The notes under the pieces were generated by a model that was not told the origin of the DNA, did no database searches, and saw only the letters and a list, made by a program, of their open reading frames with translations. Position numbers and translations under genes: made by a program. A stretch of DNA of 64,000 bases, taken from positions 930,001 to 994,000 of the forward strand of contig OZ253960.1 of the NCBI GenBank assembly GCA_965267435.1, read 5' to 3'. The DNA is from JAWPMT01 sp965267435. Its GTDB lineage: Bacteria > Bacteroidota > Bacteroidia > Cytophagales > Cyclobacteriaceae. Positions 30,269 through 38,662 of the stretch are shown here, piece after piece (within the stretch, counting starts at the first letter, position 1; every line of letters starts with the position of its first letter).

Positions 30269-31654
30269 ATGAAACAACTAATACTCTTCTTTGTCCTTCT
30301 TCCTTTCTTCACCTTTGGACAAGGACCCATCGCCCAGGAAATCGCTCAGTTGCTGCAGGCCGGAAAGGTGGACGAGGCTGAAGAACGGGTTGAATACTAT
30401 TTGAGCAAGAACCCGAAGGAAGTCGATGCCATTATGATGAAAGGCAACGTCATTCTGAACAAAGAGTGCTGCGACCAGTCCATCGTACTGGAAGCCAATA
30501 CGGATGAGTCCATTTACAACACCTCCATTGGGTTCATGGGAAGCCGAGGTCCTATGACCACTTCGGAGGCTACTGGTACAAAAGTGGCTGATCTCTGGAA
30601 GCTTGCTGTCAGTTACGATCTGTCACGAACAGATATTCATTTTGGGATCTGCCAGATCTACTCCATTTCGATGATGACGGATGAACTCATCAATTACTTG
30701 CCTACGCTGAAGAAGTACGTGGGTGGTGAAGACAAGCTGCACTACTCGATGTGTGACTATGCCCGGAACCTAAAAGAACGAGGTGATTTTGAGTCGGCCA
30801 TCAGGGTGTACCAATTCGTCACTACCCTGTATCCTTCGGAGACGGGCTTGTACAGTGACATAGCCGCGGAGTACTTCTTCCATGGGGATATTGACCTGGC
30901 GAAAGAGTATATCGACAAGGCGCTGTTGGACGAGAATCTAGACCAGATGTCGATCGGCAATGCCTTCTTCTTCAATTCGGTGATGGGCGAATATGATGAA
31001 GCTTTGGCGTGCCTGAAGCGACAAGCGACAATCACAAAAGTCGACGAATTCCTTTTTTATGAGGGCCTGCTCAATTTGGCCAGGGGACTGGAGTGGAAGT
31101 CACTCATCGAAGCTTATTTGACCATTGGCCAAGATCCAAATTTGAGGGAGGCTGCGTCTTACTTGGTGAGTGATGCGTTTAACGGCAGTGTCGATGCCTA
31201 TCTGAAGCTCAATGAAATGAAGCTCAACGATGGGTACAAAATATTGATCCATGCGGCGTTCAAGAGCATGGCACCGGATGATCTGGCGCCCGCTTTCAAT
31301 TATGCCGAGCTCCTCACGTACAACAAGATCTATGACGATGCCATCAAGGAGTTTGAGCGCATTGAAGGCTCGGGCCTTGTGAAAGATGAGGCGGACAAGG
31401 AGAAGGTTGCCTACTACTATGCCTGGGCACTCTGGGCTTCTGGTCAGAAGGAGCTTTCGCTTCCACAATGGCGCAAATTGGAAGACTCTGACAATTTTCA
31501 ACACAAAAGTGCAAGCGCCTACTTTCGTGGCAAGTATCACTTTGACTTAGGGGAGAAAGGCAAGGCGAAGAAACACTTCGAAAAGGTCCGGAACGACCCC
31601 AGCAAGTCAAAGTACGCCACGATGGCATGGAATTACTACAACAGTCTTAAGTAA
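30269..31654 (+). CDS. Secreted TPR-repeat protein, 461 aa
   Basis: A signal peptide (MKQLILFFVLLPFFTFGQ) is followed by helical repeats of TPR type over the whole length, for example LLQAGKVDEAEERVEYYLSK, FESAIRVYQFVTTLYP, GDIDLAKEYIDKALLD, GEYDEALACLKRQA, NKIYDDAIKEFERI and DLGEKGKAKKHFEKV. TPR proteins of this kind act as scaffolds for envelope complexes. No enzymatic domain is seen. A cysteine pair (NKECCDQS) lies near residue 70. It is followed by a convergent minus-strand gene 57 bp away. Confidence 0.8.
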   Translation: MKQLILFFVLLPFFTFGQGPIAQEIAQLLQAGKVDEAEERVEYYLSKNPKEVDAIMMKGNVILNKECCDQSIVLEANTDESIYNTSIGFMGSRGPMTTSEATGTKVADLWKLAVSYDLSRTDIHFGICQIYSISMMTDELINYLPTLKKYVGGEDKLHYSMCDYARNLKERGDFESAIRVYQFVTTLYPSETGLYSDIAAEYFFHGDIDLAKEYIDKALLDENLDQMSIGNAFFFNSVMGEYDEALACLKRQATITKVDEFLFYEGLLNLARGLEWKSLIEAYLTIGQDPNLREAASYLVSDAFNGSVDAYLKLNEMKLNDGYKILIHAAFKSMAPDDLAPAFNYAELLTYNKIYDDAIKEFERIEGSGLVKDEADKEKVAYYYAWALWASGQKELSLPQWRKLEDSDNFQHKSASAYFRGKYHFDLGEKGKAKKHFEKVRNDPSKSKYATMAWNYYNSLK

Positions 31655-31711
31655 TCCCACGCCGAGAAAAGCCAGACGCTATCGACCCCAGATTTTGGTC
31701 ACCTTGCCCGC

Positions 31712-32674
31712 TTACAAGTAATAGTAAAAGGCCGACCTCAGGGTCTCCAGGCTTTTGGGCACGGCCGTATCGGGTGACTCGTTGCCCTCAAACTCCAAAG
31801 AGATGTATCCCCGATAATTGTGATCTCGCATCAACTGACCGATCCATGGATAGTCAATGTCCAGTTGGTACCATTTGCCGCCACCGTGGTAGGTTTTGGC
31901 CTGCACCAGGCACGTTTGCGGCGCCATGGCTGTCATCTGCTCTTTCCGGTTTTCCAGGAAATTGCCGGTATCCAGGGTCATCTGGAGCCAGGGACTGTTG
32001 ATGGCATCCACAATTCGCTTCACGCCATCAGCCGTGAGGCCCAGTCCCCAGTGGTTTTCCAGTCCCAGGACGACGCCACATTGCTCCGCTGTGGGGATAC
32101 ACTGCTCGATCGAGTCGATCACCCATTCAAACCCATCTTCATCTGTATACCCCTCAATGGTAGGCTCGATCCCTTTATTGGCCATCAGCGCATTGAAGGA
32201 TTCGGAGGTACCCCAGCGGCCCGTATTGAGGCGCATGGTGGGAATGCCCAATTGATAGGCGAGTTCAATTTGGTGCATGGTCTTGGCAATGTTTTCATCC
32301 CTGTAGGCTTTGTCCGGCCTAAGAAAACCCTGGTGGGTAGAAAAGCCCATCAAGTCGAGCCCGGCATGGAAGGCCTTCCGCTTTAGGCTTTGTAGGTACG
32401 CCGGTTCCTCAGAGGTCATTTGAACGAGTAGCAACTCAATGCCGTCGAATCCTATCCGGGCTGCCTTCTCGATGCACTGTTCGACGGGAACGTCTTCCTT
32501 CGGGCCATTGAACTGCCAAAACGAGTAGGTAGAGACCCCAATCGGATTGTGCTTGATGGGTTGGTCGTTAGACTGGGAGTCATTGGCGGCGGATTCCTGC
32601 GCCGGAGTGCATCTCAGTAGACCAGTGCCCATGCCAAGAGCGGTAGCACCATGTAGAAAGTGACGTCTGTCCAT
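31712..32674 (-). CDS. Tat-exported sugar phosphate isomerase/epimerase-like TIM-barrel protein, 320 aa
   Basis: The N-terminus MDRRHFLHGATALGMGTGLL is a twin-arginine signal (RRHFL), possibly with a lipobox Cys right after it. The mature part fits the xylose-isomerase-like TIM barrel (AP endonuclease 2 / IolE / Hyi family): IGVSTYSFWQF, AARIGFDGIELLL, LDLMGFSTHQGF, VLGLENHWGLGLTADGVKRI (metal-binding Glu-x-His), TLDTGNFLE and YISLEFEGNE (final metal-ligand Glu). Such exported proteins in Bacteroidota accompany polysaccharide or inositol use; the substrate is unknown. It is monocistronic, convergent with the TPR gene and divergent from the phosphatase gene. Confidence 0.85.
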   Translation of the reverse strand: MDRRHFLHGATALGMGTGLLRCTPAQESAANDSQSNDQPIKHNPIGVSTYSFWQFNGPKEDVPVEQCIEKAARIGFDGIELLLVQMTSEEPAYLQSLKRKAFHAGLDLMGFSTHQGFLRPDKAYRDENIAKTMHQIELAYQLGIPTMRLNTGRWGTSESFNALMANKGIEPTIEGYTDEDGFEWVIDSIEQCIPTAEQCGVVLGLENHWGLGLTADGVKRIVDAINSPWLQMTLDTGNFLENRKEQMTAMAPQTCLVQAKTYHGGGKWYQLDIDYPWIGQLMRDHNYRGYISLEFEGNESPDTAVPKSLETLRSAFYYYL

Positions 32675-32844
32675 AAGTAGCTTCTTTAAGGATTGATCAG
32701 TGAATGAGGAGAATTTAGGAAGAAAACGGGACTTGCTTTTGTAGACTGATGTAAAGGGCGCCTATGGCCCTTATTGGCAGTTTTTGGAAGAGTGGTTCCA
32801 AATTCTTTCAAGCTGAGCTAATTTGGAGAAGTGGAAGGAGATAC

Positions 32845-33537
32845 ATGCACCCAACAATGACAGAGGACCCTGACAAGATCGTGATGATGGCCGAAGACTG
32901 GTTGGAAAATCCACTGTTTTCAAATGGCGACGATCCGGTCTCGGCGTCCAATGAATTGATCAATCAACTACTGCAGATGATGCAGCAGGACCCAGCTTTG
33001 AAGAAACGGTTTGGCGCCCTCGTGGGCAGGATCAAAGGCATGCAAAAAGCCATAGGCACCCTCGAGAAGGTCCATTGGATCCCGGTGATGAATGGGTTTC
33101 TGTCCATTGGGCATAGGCCCAGCGCAAAGTTGGGAAGGGACCTAAAGCTTCAAAACGCGACGCATATTCTGACCCTCCTGTCAGAGAAAGAGGGCGCACT
33201 CCCGATACGATCGATTGCACAGAAAAATGGCATGGATTGGTTGTGGTTTCCAATGGAGTCGGCGAAGCCACTTCCTGAAGACCGATGGCAGGAGCTGGCC
33301 AGGCTATTTGGCCAAATGGCAAATCTGCTGGAGGAAGGTGGACAGATCTATGTCCATTGCTCGGCTGGCATCCACAGAACTGGAATGATCAGCTATGCTT
33401 TCCTTCGGTTCATGGGTATGGATCCACAGAAGGCCCGATCGACGCTGCAAGAGCTGCGCACCACAACCCACGAAGGTGTCGGTGAAGATCGGCTGCAATG
33501 GGCCGATTCCGTTTCTGAAAAGCTTAAGAATATCTAA
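32845..33537 (+). CDS. Dual-specificity/tyrosine protein phosphatase-like protein, 230 aa
   Basis: The ATG at 32845 is preferred to one at 32764 because a purine-rich GGAAGGAGA stands just before it; the longer form would add 27 residues. Residues about 75-225 carry a cysteine phosphatase domain: NGFLSIGHRPS, THILTLLSEKEG, the general-acid-like region WFPMESAKPLP, and the P-loop VHCSAGIHRTGM (C-x5-R with Cys and Arg present). A helical N-terminal part of about 70 residues precedes it. It probably removes phosphate from Tyr/Ser/Thr proteins or small molecules in the cytoplasm. Its stop overlaps the next start (TAATG), so the two are co-translated. Confidence 0.8.
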   Translation: MHPTMTEDPDKIVMMAEDWLENPLFSNGDDPVSASNELINQLLQMMQQDPALKKRFGALVGRIKGMQKAIGTLEKVHWIPVMNGFLSIGHRPSAKLGRDLKLQNATHILTLLSEKEGALPIRSIAQKNGMDWLWFPMESAKPLPEDRWQELARLFGQMANLLEEGGQIYVHCSAGIHRTGMISYAFLRFMGMDPQKARSTLQELRTTTHEGVGEDRLQWADSVSEKLKNI

Positions 33538-34865
33538 TGGAGGACTGGTCAATGAAAATCAACAACCGCTCGAGGATCCTCATGCTTTTGTGCCTGGCCC
33601 TACTTGGATGCAGGCAAGAAGTGGACAGCGTCCGAATCGTTCCCGTCGGGACGGGCTGGGCCCAAAACTCCATCAATACGGTGATCTTCAGGTACAACTC
33701 CCTGGTTTCCCACAAGGACGATCAGTATGCGGCCTACTACGACGCCGATTCATTCGTCGTGCTGGCCAAGCGCCAGCTGGGTTCACAGGATTGGGAGGTC
33801 AAGAGAACCCGATACAAGGGAAATGTCAAAGACGCGCACAACTCCATCAGTATCATGGTGGATGGCGAGGGCTACCTGCACATGTCCTGGGATCACCATA
33901 ACGATTCCCTGCGCTATTGCCGCAGCGTGGCTCCCGGCTCACTGGAGCTCACTGAGAAGCTGCCCATGACGGGCATAAAAGAGCACAGGGTAACCTATCC
34001 GGAGTTTTACAGGTTGAGTAATGGCAACTTGCTTTTCCTCTACAGGGATGGCGCATCAGGTCGGGGAAACCTGATGATGAACCATTACGACGTGTCTTCA
34101 CGCACATGGACGCAACGCCAGGATGCATTCATCGATGGCGAGGGCGAACGTAACGCCTACTGGCAGATGTGCACCGACACACGTGGCACCATTCACATCT
34201 CATGGGTGTGGAGGGAAACGGGAGACGTAGCCACCAATCATGACATGTGCTATGCGAAGTCGATGGATGGAGGTAGGACTTGGCAAAAATCCACCGGCGA
34301 AGTGTATCAACTGCCGATCACACAGGCCAATGCAGAATATGCGGCGATCATCCCCCAGAATAGTGAGTTGACAAACACGACCTCGATGTGTGCGGACGCT
34401 GAGGGGCGACCTTATATCGCCACTTATTGGCGATTGGAAGGGGCAGCGGCACCCCAGTATCATTTGATCTATCACGATGGAGAGCAGTGGCAGCAACAGC
34501 AAATCAGCGATCGCAGTACGCCTTTTAGTATGACTGGATTCGGTGAAAAGCGAGTGCCCATATCCAGGTGCCAAATCATAGCGGATTCTGAGGGGACGAC
34601 AGACAAGGCCTACTTGCTCTTTCGGGACATCGAGCGGGGCGATCGGGTGTCCGTGGCCAGTAGTGAGGACCTGAGTCGCACGATCTGGCAGGTCAGAGAC
34701 CTTACCGATTTCGAAGTGGGCATGTGGGAACCGAGCTACGACACAGAGCTCTGGAAGGCTTCGAAAAAACTGCATGTCTTTCTTCAGAGGGTCGGGCAGG
34801 GTGATGGAGGTGCGCTGGAGGATGTTCCGCCGCAGCCGATCTCCATTCTTGAATGGAGCCCTTGA
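33537..34865 (+). CDS. BNR_4 repeat lipoprotein (polysaccharide lyase/sialidase-like propeller), 442 aa
   Basis: The ATG at 33537 overlaps the phosphatase stop by one base; an ATG at 33552 would also fit and directly precedes the signal (LMLLCLALLGC). The mature protein matches the BNR_4 propeller group: DDQYAAYYDADSFVVLAKRQ, DAHNSISIMVDGEGYLHMSW with the following DHH, MTGIKEHRVTYPEF, HISWVWRETGDVATNHDMCY, AKSMDGGRTWQKS and IATYWR. Related seven-bladed proteins include ulvan and other polysaccharide lyases, where His/Tyr pairs in these blocks are catalytic; activity here is inferred. Co-translation with a cytoplasmic-looking phosphatase is odd and may only reflect tight packing. Confidence 0.8.
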   Translation: MEDWSMKINNRSRILMLLCLALLGCRQEVDSVRIVPVGTGWAQNSINTVIFRYNSLVSHKDDQYAAYYDADSFVVLAKRQLGSQDWEVKRTRYKGNVKDAHNSISIMVDGEGYLHMSWDHHNDSLRYCRSVAPGSLELTEKLPMTGIKEHRVTYPEFYRLSNGNLLFLYRDGASGRGNLMMNHYDVSSRTWTQRQDAFIDGEGERNAYWQMCTDTRGTIHISWVWRETGDVATNHDMCYAKSMDGGRTWQKSTGEVYQLPITQANAEYAAIIPQNSELTNTTSMCADAEGRPYIATYWRLEGAAAPQYHLIYHDGEQWQQQQISDRSTPFSMTGFGEKRVPISRCQIIADSEGTTDKAYLLFRDIERGDRVSVASSEDLSRTIWQVRDLTDFEVGMWEPSYDTELWKASKKLHVFLQRVGQGDGGALEDVPPQPISILEWSP

Positions 34866-34887
34866 GGTGGAGGTGTAGGAGGGTTGA

Positions 34888-34918
34888 TTTGGTGCCTCAC
34901 TGGTGGTGAACTATTTTG
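34888..34918 (+). promoter_or_regulatory. Possible Bacteroidota-type promoter of the PqaA-like gene
   Basis: TTTG (34888-34891) and TATTTTG (34912-34918) are 20 bases apart, close to the known TTTG/TAnnTTTG spacing of Bacteroidota sigma factors, though the -7 box is one base short. It would leave a leader of about 50 bases before the ATG at 34977. Confidence 0.3.
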
Positions 34919-34976
34919 GCTGACTATAGGCTGAACAATTAAGCAAATCACACTAAGCTTCAAACCGCTCCGAAAA

Positions 34977-36425
34977 ATGAATCTATCGCGAACAAACGTC
35001 TACGTCTTCTTTTTGCTCTTTCTATCTCTGGGTTGTCAACAAGCTGCCCAAACTGAGCAGCCGACAGCCACTGAGGCTTTGAGCCCACTGGAAGCGTATG
35101 TACATGCGCCTGACAGCGCATTCGAGTACCAGGTGGTGGACGAGATCAAGGAAGAAGGCTACACCCTCTATGTGATCCGGATGGTGTCCCAGAGGTGGTT
35201 GACGACCGAGGAAGTCGAAGATCCGGTCTGGTGGCATTGGCTGACAGTGGTAGTGCCGGATGAAGCCAAAACCAACAAGGCGCTGCTATGGATCGGTGGA
35301 GGTAGTCACAAGACCAAGCAACCCGACAAGGCTGATGATATGCATTTGCAGCTAGCCCTGGGCACGCAAAGTGTGGTGGCGAACCTTCATAATATTCCCA
35401 ATCAGCCTACTGTGTTCAAAAACGATGATTTCGGGCCGCGAAAAGAAGACGAGCTGATCTCGTTCGGCTGGCGGCAGTTTTTGGAAGGAGGTGCGAAAGT
35501 CGAAGATGCGGAATGGCTGGCCCGTTTCCCGATGACGAAGGCGGCTGTTCGGGCGATGGATGTCATCAGTGCCATCACCGACGAGCGTACACCTGCCAGG
35601 ATCGAGGAGTTTGTAGTAGCAGGGGCATCCAAGAGGGGGTGGACGGCGTGGACGACGGGGATCGTCGATGACCGCGTGGTAGCGATCGCGCCAGTAGTCA
35701 TCGATATGCTCAATGTGATCCCGTCATTTGAGCACCACTGGCGCGCCTATGGCCGATGGGCGGATGCTGTTGGTAATTACCAATCTGAAGGCATCATGGA
35801 ATGGCAAGATTCCGAGGAGTACAAGCGGCTCACTGAATTGACTGAACCCTACAGCTTCCGAGACAAGATGACTATGCCCAAACTGATCCTCAATGCCACG
35901 GGAGACCAGTTCTTCCTGCCTGATTCCTGGCAGTTTTACTGGGAGGGGCTGACCGGGGAAAAGCACCTGCGCTATGTGCCCAACTCTGAGCACTCCATGA
36001 AAGAGACGGACGCTGTCGAATCGCTATTTGCCTTCCATCAGATGATCGTAGAAGGCCAGGATCGGCCCGACTTTTCGTGGGAGGCAGCAGACGGCATGAT
36101 CAGCATCCAGACGATGGAGGCATTTCAGCCCATTGAGGTCACTCTTTGGCAAGCCACCAATCTGGAGTCCCGAAACTTCCAGGTCGATGAGATAGGGAGG
36201 AGCTATGAGGCGACAAGCATCCCTGTTTCAGAGGATGGCAAGTACGAGGTCAGGATTGATCCACCGGCTGAGGGATGGACCGCAGCTTTTGTCGAGCTGA
36301 CTTTTGCAGGAGTGGAGGATGTCCCACTGAAGCTGAGTACGGGTGTCCTTGTGACGCCGGACACCTATCCTTTTGAAAGCTATCAAAGTGCAGATCCAAG
36401 GGGGACAAGGGCACAGATGGAATAA
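34977..36425 (+). CDS. PhoPQ-activated pathogenicity-related (PqaA-type) alpha/beta hydrolase, lipoprotein, 482 aa
   Basis: A lipoprotein signal ends LFLSLGCQQ. The full family pattern is visible: PLEAYVHAPDSAFEYQVVDE start, WWHWLTVVVPD, LLWIGGGSHK, VVANLHNIPNQPTVF, FPMTKAAVRAMDVI, nucleophile elbow VAGASKRGWTAWT, PVVIDMLNVIPSFEHHWRAY, PKLILNATGDQFFLPDS (acid) and VPNSEHSMKETDA (His). PqaA was found as a PhoP-regulated gene of Salmonella and its function is not settled; the fold suggests an esterase or peptidase. The C-terminal 110 residues form an Ig-like domain. Members are frequent in Bacteroidota and Planctomycetota. Confidence 0.9.
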   Translation: MNLSRTNVYVFFLLFLSLGCQQAAQTEQPTATEALSPLEAYVHAPDSAFEYQVVDEIKEEGYTLYVIRMVSQRWLTTEEVEDPVWWHWLTVVVPDEAKTNKALLWIGGGSHKTKQPDKADDMHLQLALGTQSVVANLHNIPNQPTVFKNDDFGPRKEDELISFGWRQFLEGGAKVEDAEWLARFPMTKAAVRAMDVISAITDERTPARIEEFVVAGASKRGWTAWTTGIVDDRVVAIAPVVIDMLNVIPSFEHHWRAYGRWADAVGNYQSEGIMEWQDSEEYKRLTELTEPYSFRDKMTMPKLILNATGDQFFLPDSWQFYWEGLTGEKHLRYVPNSEHSMKETDAVESLFAFHQMIVEGQDRPDFSWEAADGMISIQTMEAFQPIEVTLWQATNLESRNFQVDEIGRSYEATSIPVSEDGKYEVRIDPPAEGWTAAFVELTFAGVEDVPLKLSTGVLVTPDTYPFESYQSADPRGTRAQME

Positions 36426-36787
36426 TGGCTGTGGTGATGTTGCGCTACTAGCTTACAGAGGACTCGAGCTTAAGGAGAAGTGCCATCCAACTTATCAACT
36501 CATCAACTTATCAACTAAGAATGGCCGAAAGGCGAAACGGAATAGCGCCGTGGCCTGCGCCAGAGGTAGCGGGAGGCAGCTATGCAGACGCCGCGAGGGG
36601 GGTAGGTGAGTGGGCATGAGTCAGGGCCTGTGCGCCTCTACAATCATTAGTATGATCCGATCACCGCAAGATCTCGACGGCCATTCCTGATCCTCTCCCC
36701 CCAATAAATGCCGCAATTTTAGACAAAGGCACAATTTCTGGCGGGCAATATGACGAACAATAGTTGTGCAGAGGCGTATATCTCTGA
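36426..36787. other. Gene-free gap of 362 bp
   Basis: It contains a short tandem element (ACTTATCAACTCATCAACTT and ATCAACTA at about 36492-36518) and a GC-rich patch (GCGGGAGGCAGCTATGCAGA, about 36569). No gene, terminator or R1 copy is convincing. Confidence 0.6.
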
Positions 36788-37705
36788 GTGCTGAGACTGC
36801 TTCTTTCCATTATCCTGGCCTTTCATTTAGTTCCCTGCCTGGGGCAATCCGATCACGCGGACGAATTGCGAAAACTTGTTTCCGAGCTATCGGCTGATAT
36901 TACAGAAAACTATATTCTCGAGGACGAAGCCCATGCGATGTCAGACCTGTTGCAAGCAAGACTTGCGAACGGGGCATATGATCAACTTGCATTGGACGAT
37001 GAACTTGCTGCGCGCCTGCAGGCTGATCTGCGATCGGTTTTCAATGACAAGCACCTACGTATCCGCTATGGTGCCAGAAGGCCTTCCGAGAGTATCTATC
37101 CCCCCAATTTACCCAACGGTATCGGGGAAGTTGAATATGAAGATAACATCGCCATTATCCGCACATCGCATTTCCCTCCCGCGAATAGGTCCTATCGAAC
37201 GGCCATTGCCAAGGCGATGGAAAGCCTAGGCACGGTCGACGGTGTCATCATTGATATGCGCAACAATCGTGGCGGAAGTCCGGATGCAGTGCGACTTATG
37301 TGCAGTTACTTCCTGGAAGAAGGCATCCTGTTGAACTCCTTGTACTTTCGAAATCGGGATATTAAAAGGGACTTCTACACCATTGACACCCCCGTGAAAT
37401 ACCTTGATATTCCTCTCGTCCTCCTGACCAGTGAACGGACATTTTCCGCGGGGGAAGAGTTTACTTACAACCTCAAGTGCCTGGAGCGAGCCACCTTAAT
37501 TGGTGAAACTACCGGAGGTGGAGCTCATCCTGTAGATTCCTTTTCGCTACCCTTCGGGTTCACTGCGGTCATTCCGGTAGGGATGGCCATCAATCCTGTC
37601 ACGCATACCAACTGGGAAGGAACAGGTGTACACCCAGACATAAGAGTGGGTAGTGATATTGCCATGACGGAAGCGATGGATCGTGTGAAGGAGATGATTC
37701 GATAA
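36788..37705 (+). CDS. S41 family peptidase (tricorn/IRBP-like), secreted, 305 aa
   Basis: The start is a GTG (MLRLLLSIILAFHLVPCLGQ follows as signal peptide); no ATG is available upstream. After a helical N-terminal domain with the IRBP-like opening (VSELSADITENYILED, ALDDELAARLQADLRSVFND, KHLRIRYG), the S41 core contains IIDMRNNRGGSPDAV, the serine region TSERTFSAGEEFTYN and IGETTGGGAHP. No PDZ domain is present, which fits the shorter IRBP-like group. It probably degrades small peptides in the periplasm. Downstream lie the 27-bp repeat and an inverted R1 head. Confidence 0.85.
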   Translation: MLRLLLSIILAFHLVPCLGQSDHADELRKLVSELSADITENYILEDEAHAMSDLLQARLANGAYDQLALDDELAARLQADLRSVFNDKHLRIRYGARRPSESIYPPNLPNGIGEVEYEDNIAIIRTSHFPPANRSYRTAIAKAMESLGTVDGVIIDMRNNRGGSPDAVRLMCSYFLEEGILLNSLYFRNRDIKRDFYTIDTPVKYLDIPLVLLTSERTFSAGEEFTYNLKCLERATLIGETTGGGAHPVDSFSLPFGFTAVIPVGMAINPVTHTNWEGTGVHPDIRVGSDIAMTEAMDRVKEMIR

Positions 37706-37727
37706 CTCCGCCTGCCCGTTGGTACAA

Positions 37728-37754
37728 TACTATCAAGTTTCTAACTTGGCTCCA
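37728..37754. repeat. 27-bp repeat with CAAGTT-TCT-AACTTG hairpin, copy 1
   Basis: TACTATCAAGTTTCTAACTT followed by GGCTCCA is identical to 42868-42894. CAAGTT/AACTTG gives a 6-bp stem. A further shared CCAATTCC lies 7-10 bases beyond in both places. Each copy sits downstream of an exported hydrolase gene and near a degraded R1 head. Confidence 0.75.
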
Positions 37755-37820
37755 TCGTGCGGACCAATTCCCCTTAGGCATCTTGAATAAGGTCTCAGCT
37801 GAAAGCTGACATGACTGATA

Positions 37821-37853
37821 ACCACAAGTTACACTACGTTAAACTTGCGGTAT
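37821..37853 (-). repeat. R1 head hairpin in inverted orientation
   Basis: On the minus strand the sequence reads ATACCGCAAGTTTAACGTAG and TGTAACTTGTGGT, a clear R1 head. It is the only inverted copy found and lies outside the main array, directly against an FG-GAP gene fragment. No middle or tail is attached. Confidence 0.8.
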
Positions 37854-38016
37854 GGAAGGGGTATCAGATTTTACCCATGATGCAGCCATAGGTGACATCG
37901 ACGGGGATGGGGACATTGACATCTATGCTTCCAATCTTCCTGTTCCTGGCGGCGCTGTGCAGCCACCCTATTTCATGATTAATGACGGCACGGGGAATTT
38001 TACACTAGAGGAGTAA
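37852..38016 (+). pseudogene. Remnant of a VCBS/FG-GAP repeat protein, 54 codons
   Basis: The frame starting at the ATG 37852 (itself inside the inverted R1 head) reads MEGVSDFTHDAAIGDIDGDG, DIDIYASNLPVPGG and YFMINDGTGNFTLEE. This is one FG-GAP/VCBS unit with the Ca-binding DIDGDGDID loop and the NDGTGNF turn. Intact proteins have many such units plus a signal peptide and usually a C-terminal sorting domain. Neither is present, so it is a fragment captured at an R1 joint. The rest of the 37706-38235 gap has no gene. Confidence 0.8.
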
Positions 38017-38235
38017 GGGGTTTTATCATGCTCTTAATGGGCTACCTCCAGGCATCCACTTCTTTTTATCAGTTCGGGGTTGAGTCGAGTACAGAGAGAC
38101 TTATTAGTGGGCGGGAATTGATTACCCAGAATTGCTTATTGGGCTTATTGAGCTATTTTGTTGATGGTTGGCCCTTCGCAACCAGCGGCTAGCATAATCG
38201 CTCCTGGCACTAAAGAAACAGATTAACGACGGGGA

Positions 38236-38571
38236 ATGACACCATTAGAGTTATCTCACGAATACATGGAATGCGTTTTCAGAACCGGCGACTTTGACCG
38301 ACTCCGGGAAACGCTTGCCGACGACTTAACCTTCAGGGGGCCCATGTACGACTTTGATTCCGCAGACGATTACGTGAACTCCCTCCGCTCTGATCCACCG
38401 GTAGGTTTTCACCATGAAGTTTTAAGGACCTACACGGACCATTCATCAGTATGCCTGGTTTACCGATTCTCAAAGCCGGGCGTCGCGACGACGATGGTGC
38501 AGACCTTCGACATCGTCAATGAAAAAATCCAGAGTATTCTGCTAGTATTTGACACAGGAGTATTTCGATGA
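38236..38571 (+). CDS. SnoaL-like (NTF2 fold) protein, 111 aa
   Basis: A small cytoplasmic protein with the SnoaL-2 pattern: a first helix (LSHEYMECVFRTGDFDRLRE), TLADDLTFRGPMYDFDSADD, YVNSLR, then strands (VLRTYTDHSSVCLVYRFSKP, TTMVQTFDIVNEKIQSILLV) and the closing FDTGVF. Members include epimerase/isomerase-like enzymes and proteins of unknown role. It stands alone after a 530-bp gap, so its promoter should lie in the gene-free stretch before it; none is obvious. Confidence 0.8.
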   Translation: MTPLELSHEYMECVFRTGDFDRLRETLADDLTFRGPMYDFDSADDYVNSLRSDPPVGFHHEVLRTYTDHSSVCLVYRFSKPGVATTMVQTFDIVNEKIQSILLVFDTGVFR

Positions 38572-38662
38572 GATTGAAAGGAATGTAATAGTGCAGTGCG
38601 GCGAAATTGAATCTCGGTTTTGAATAAATTTATACCTGTACTTACTCGTCATTTCACCTCTA

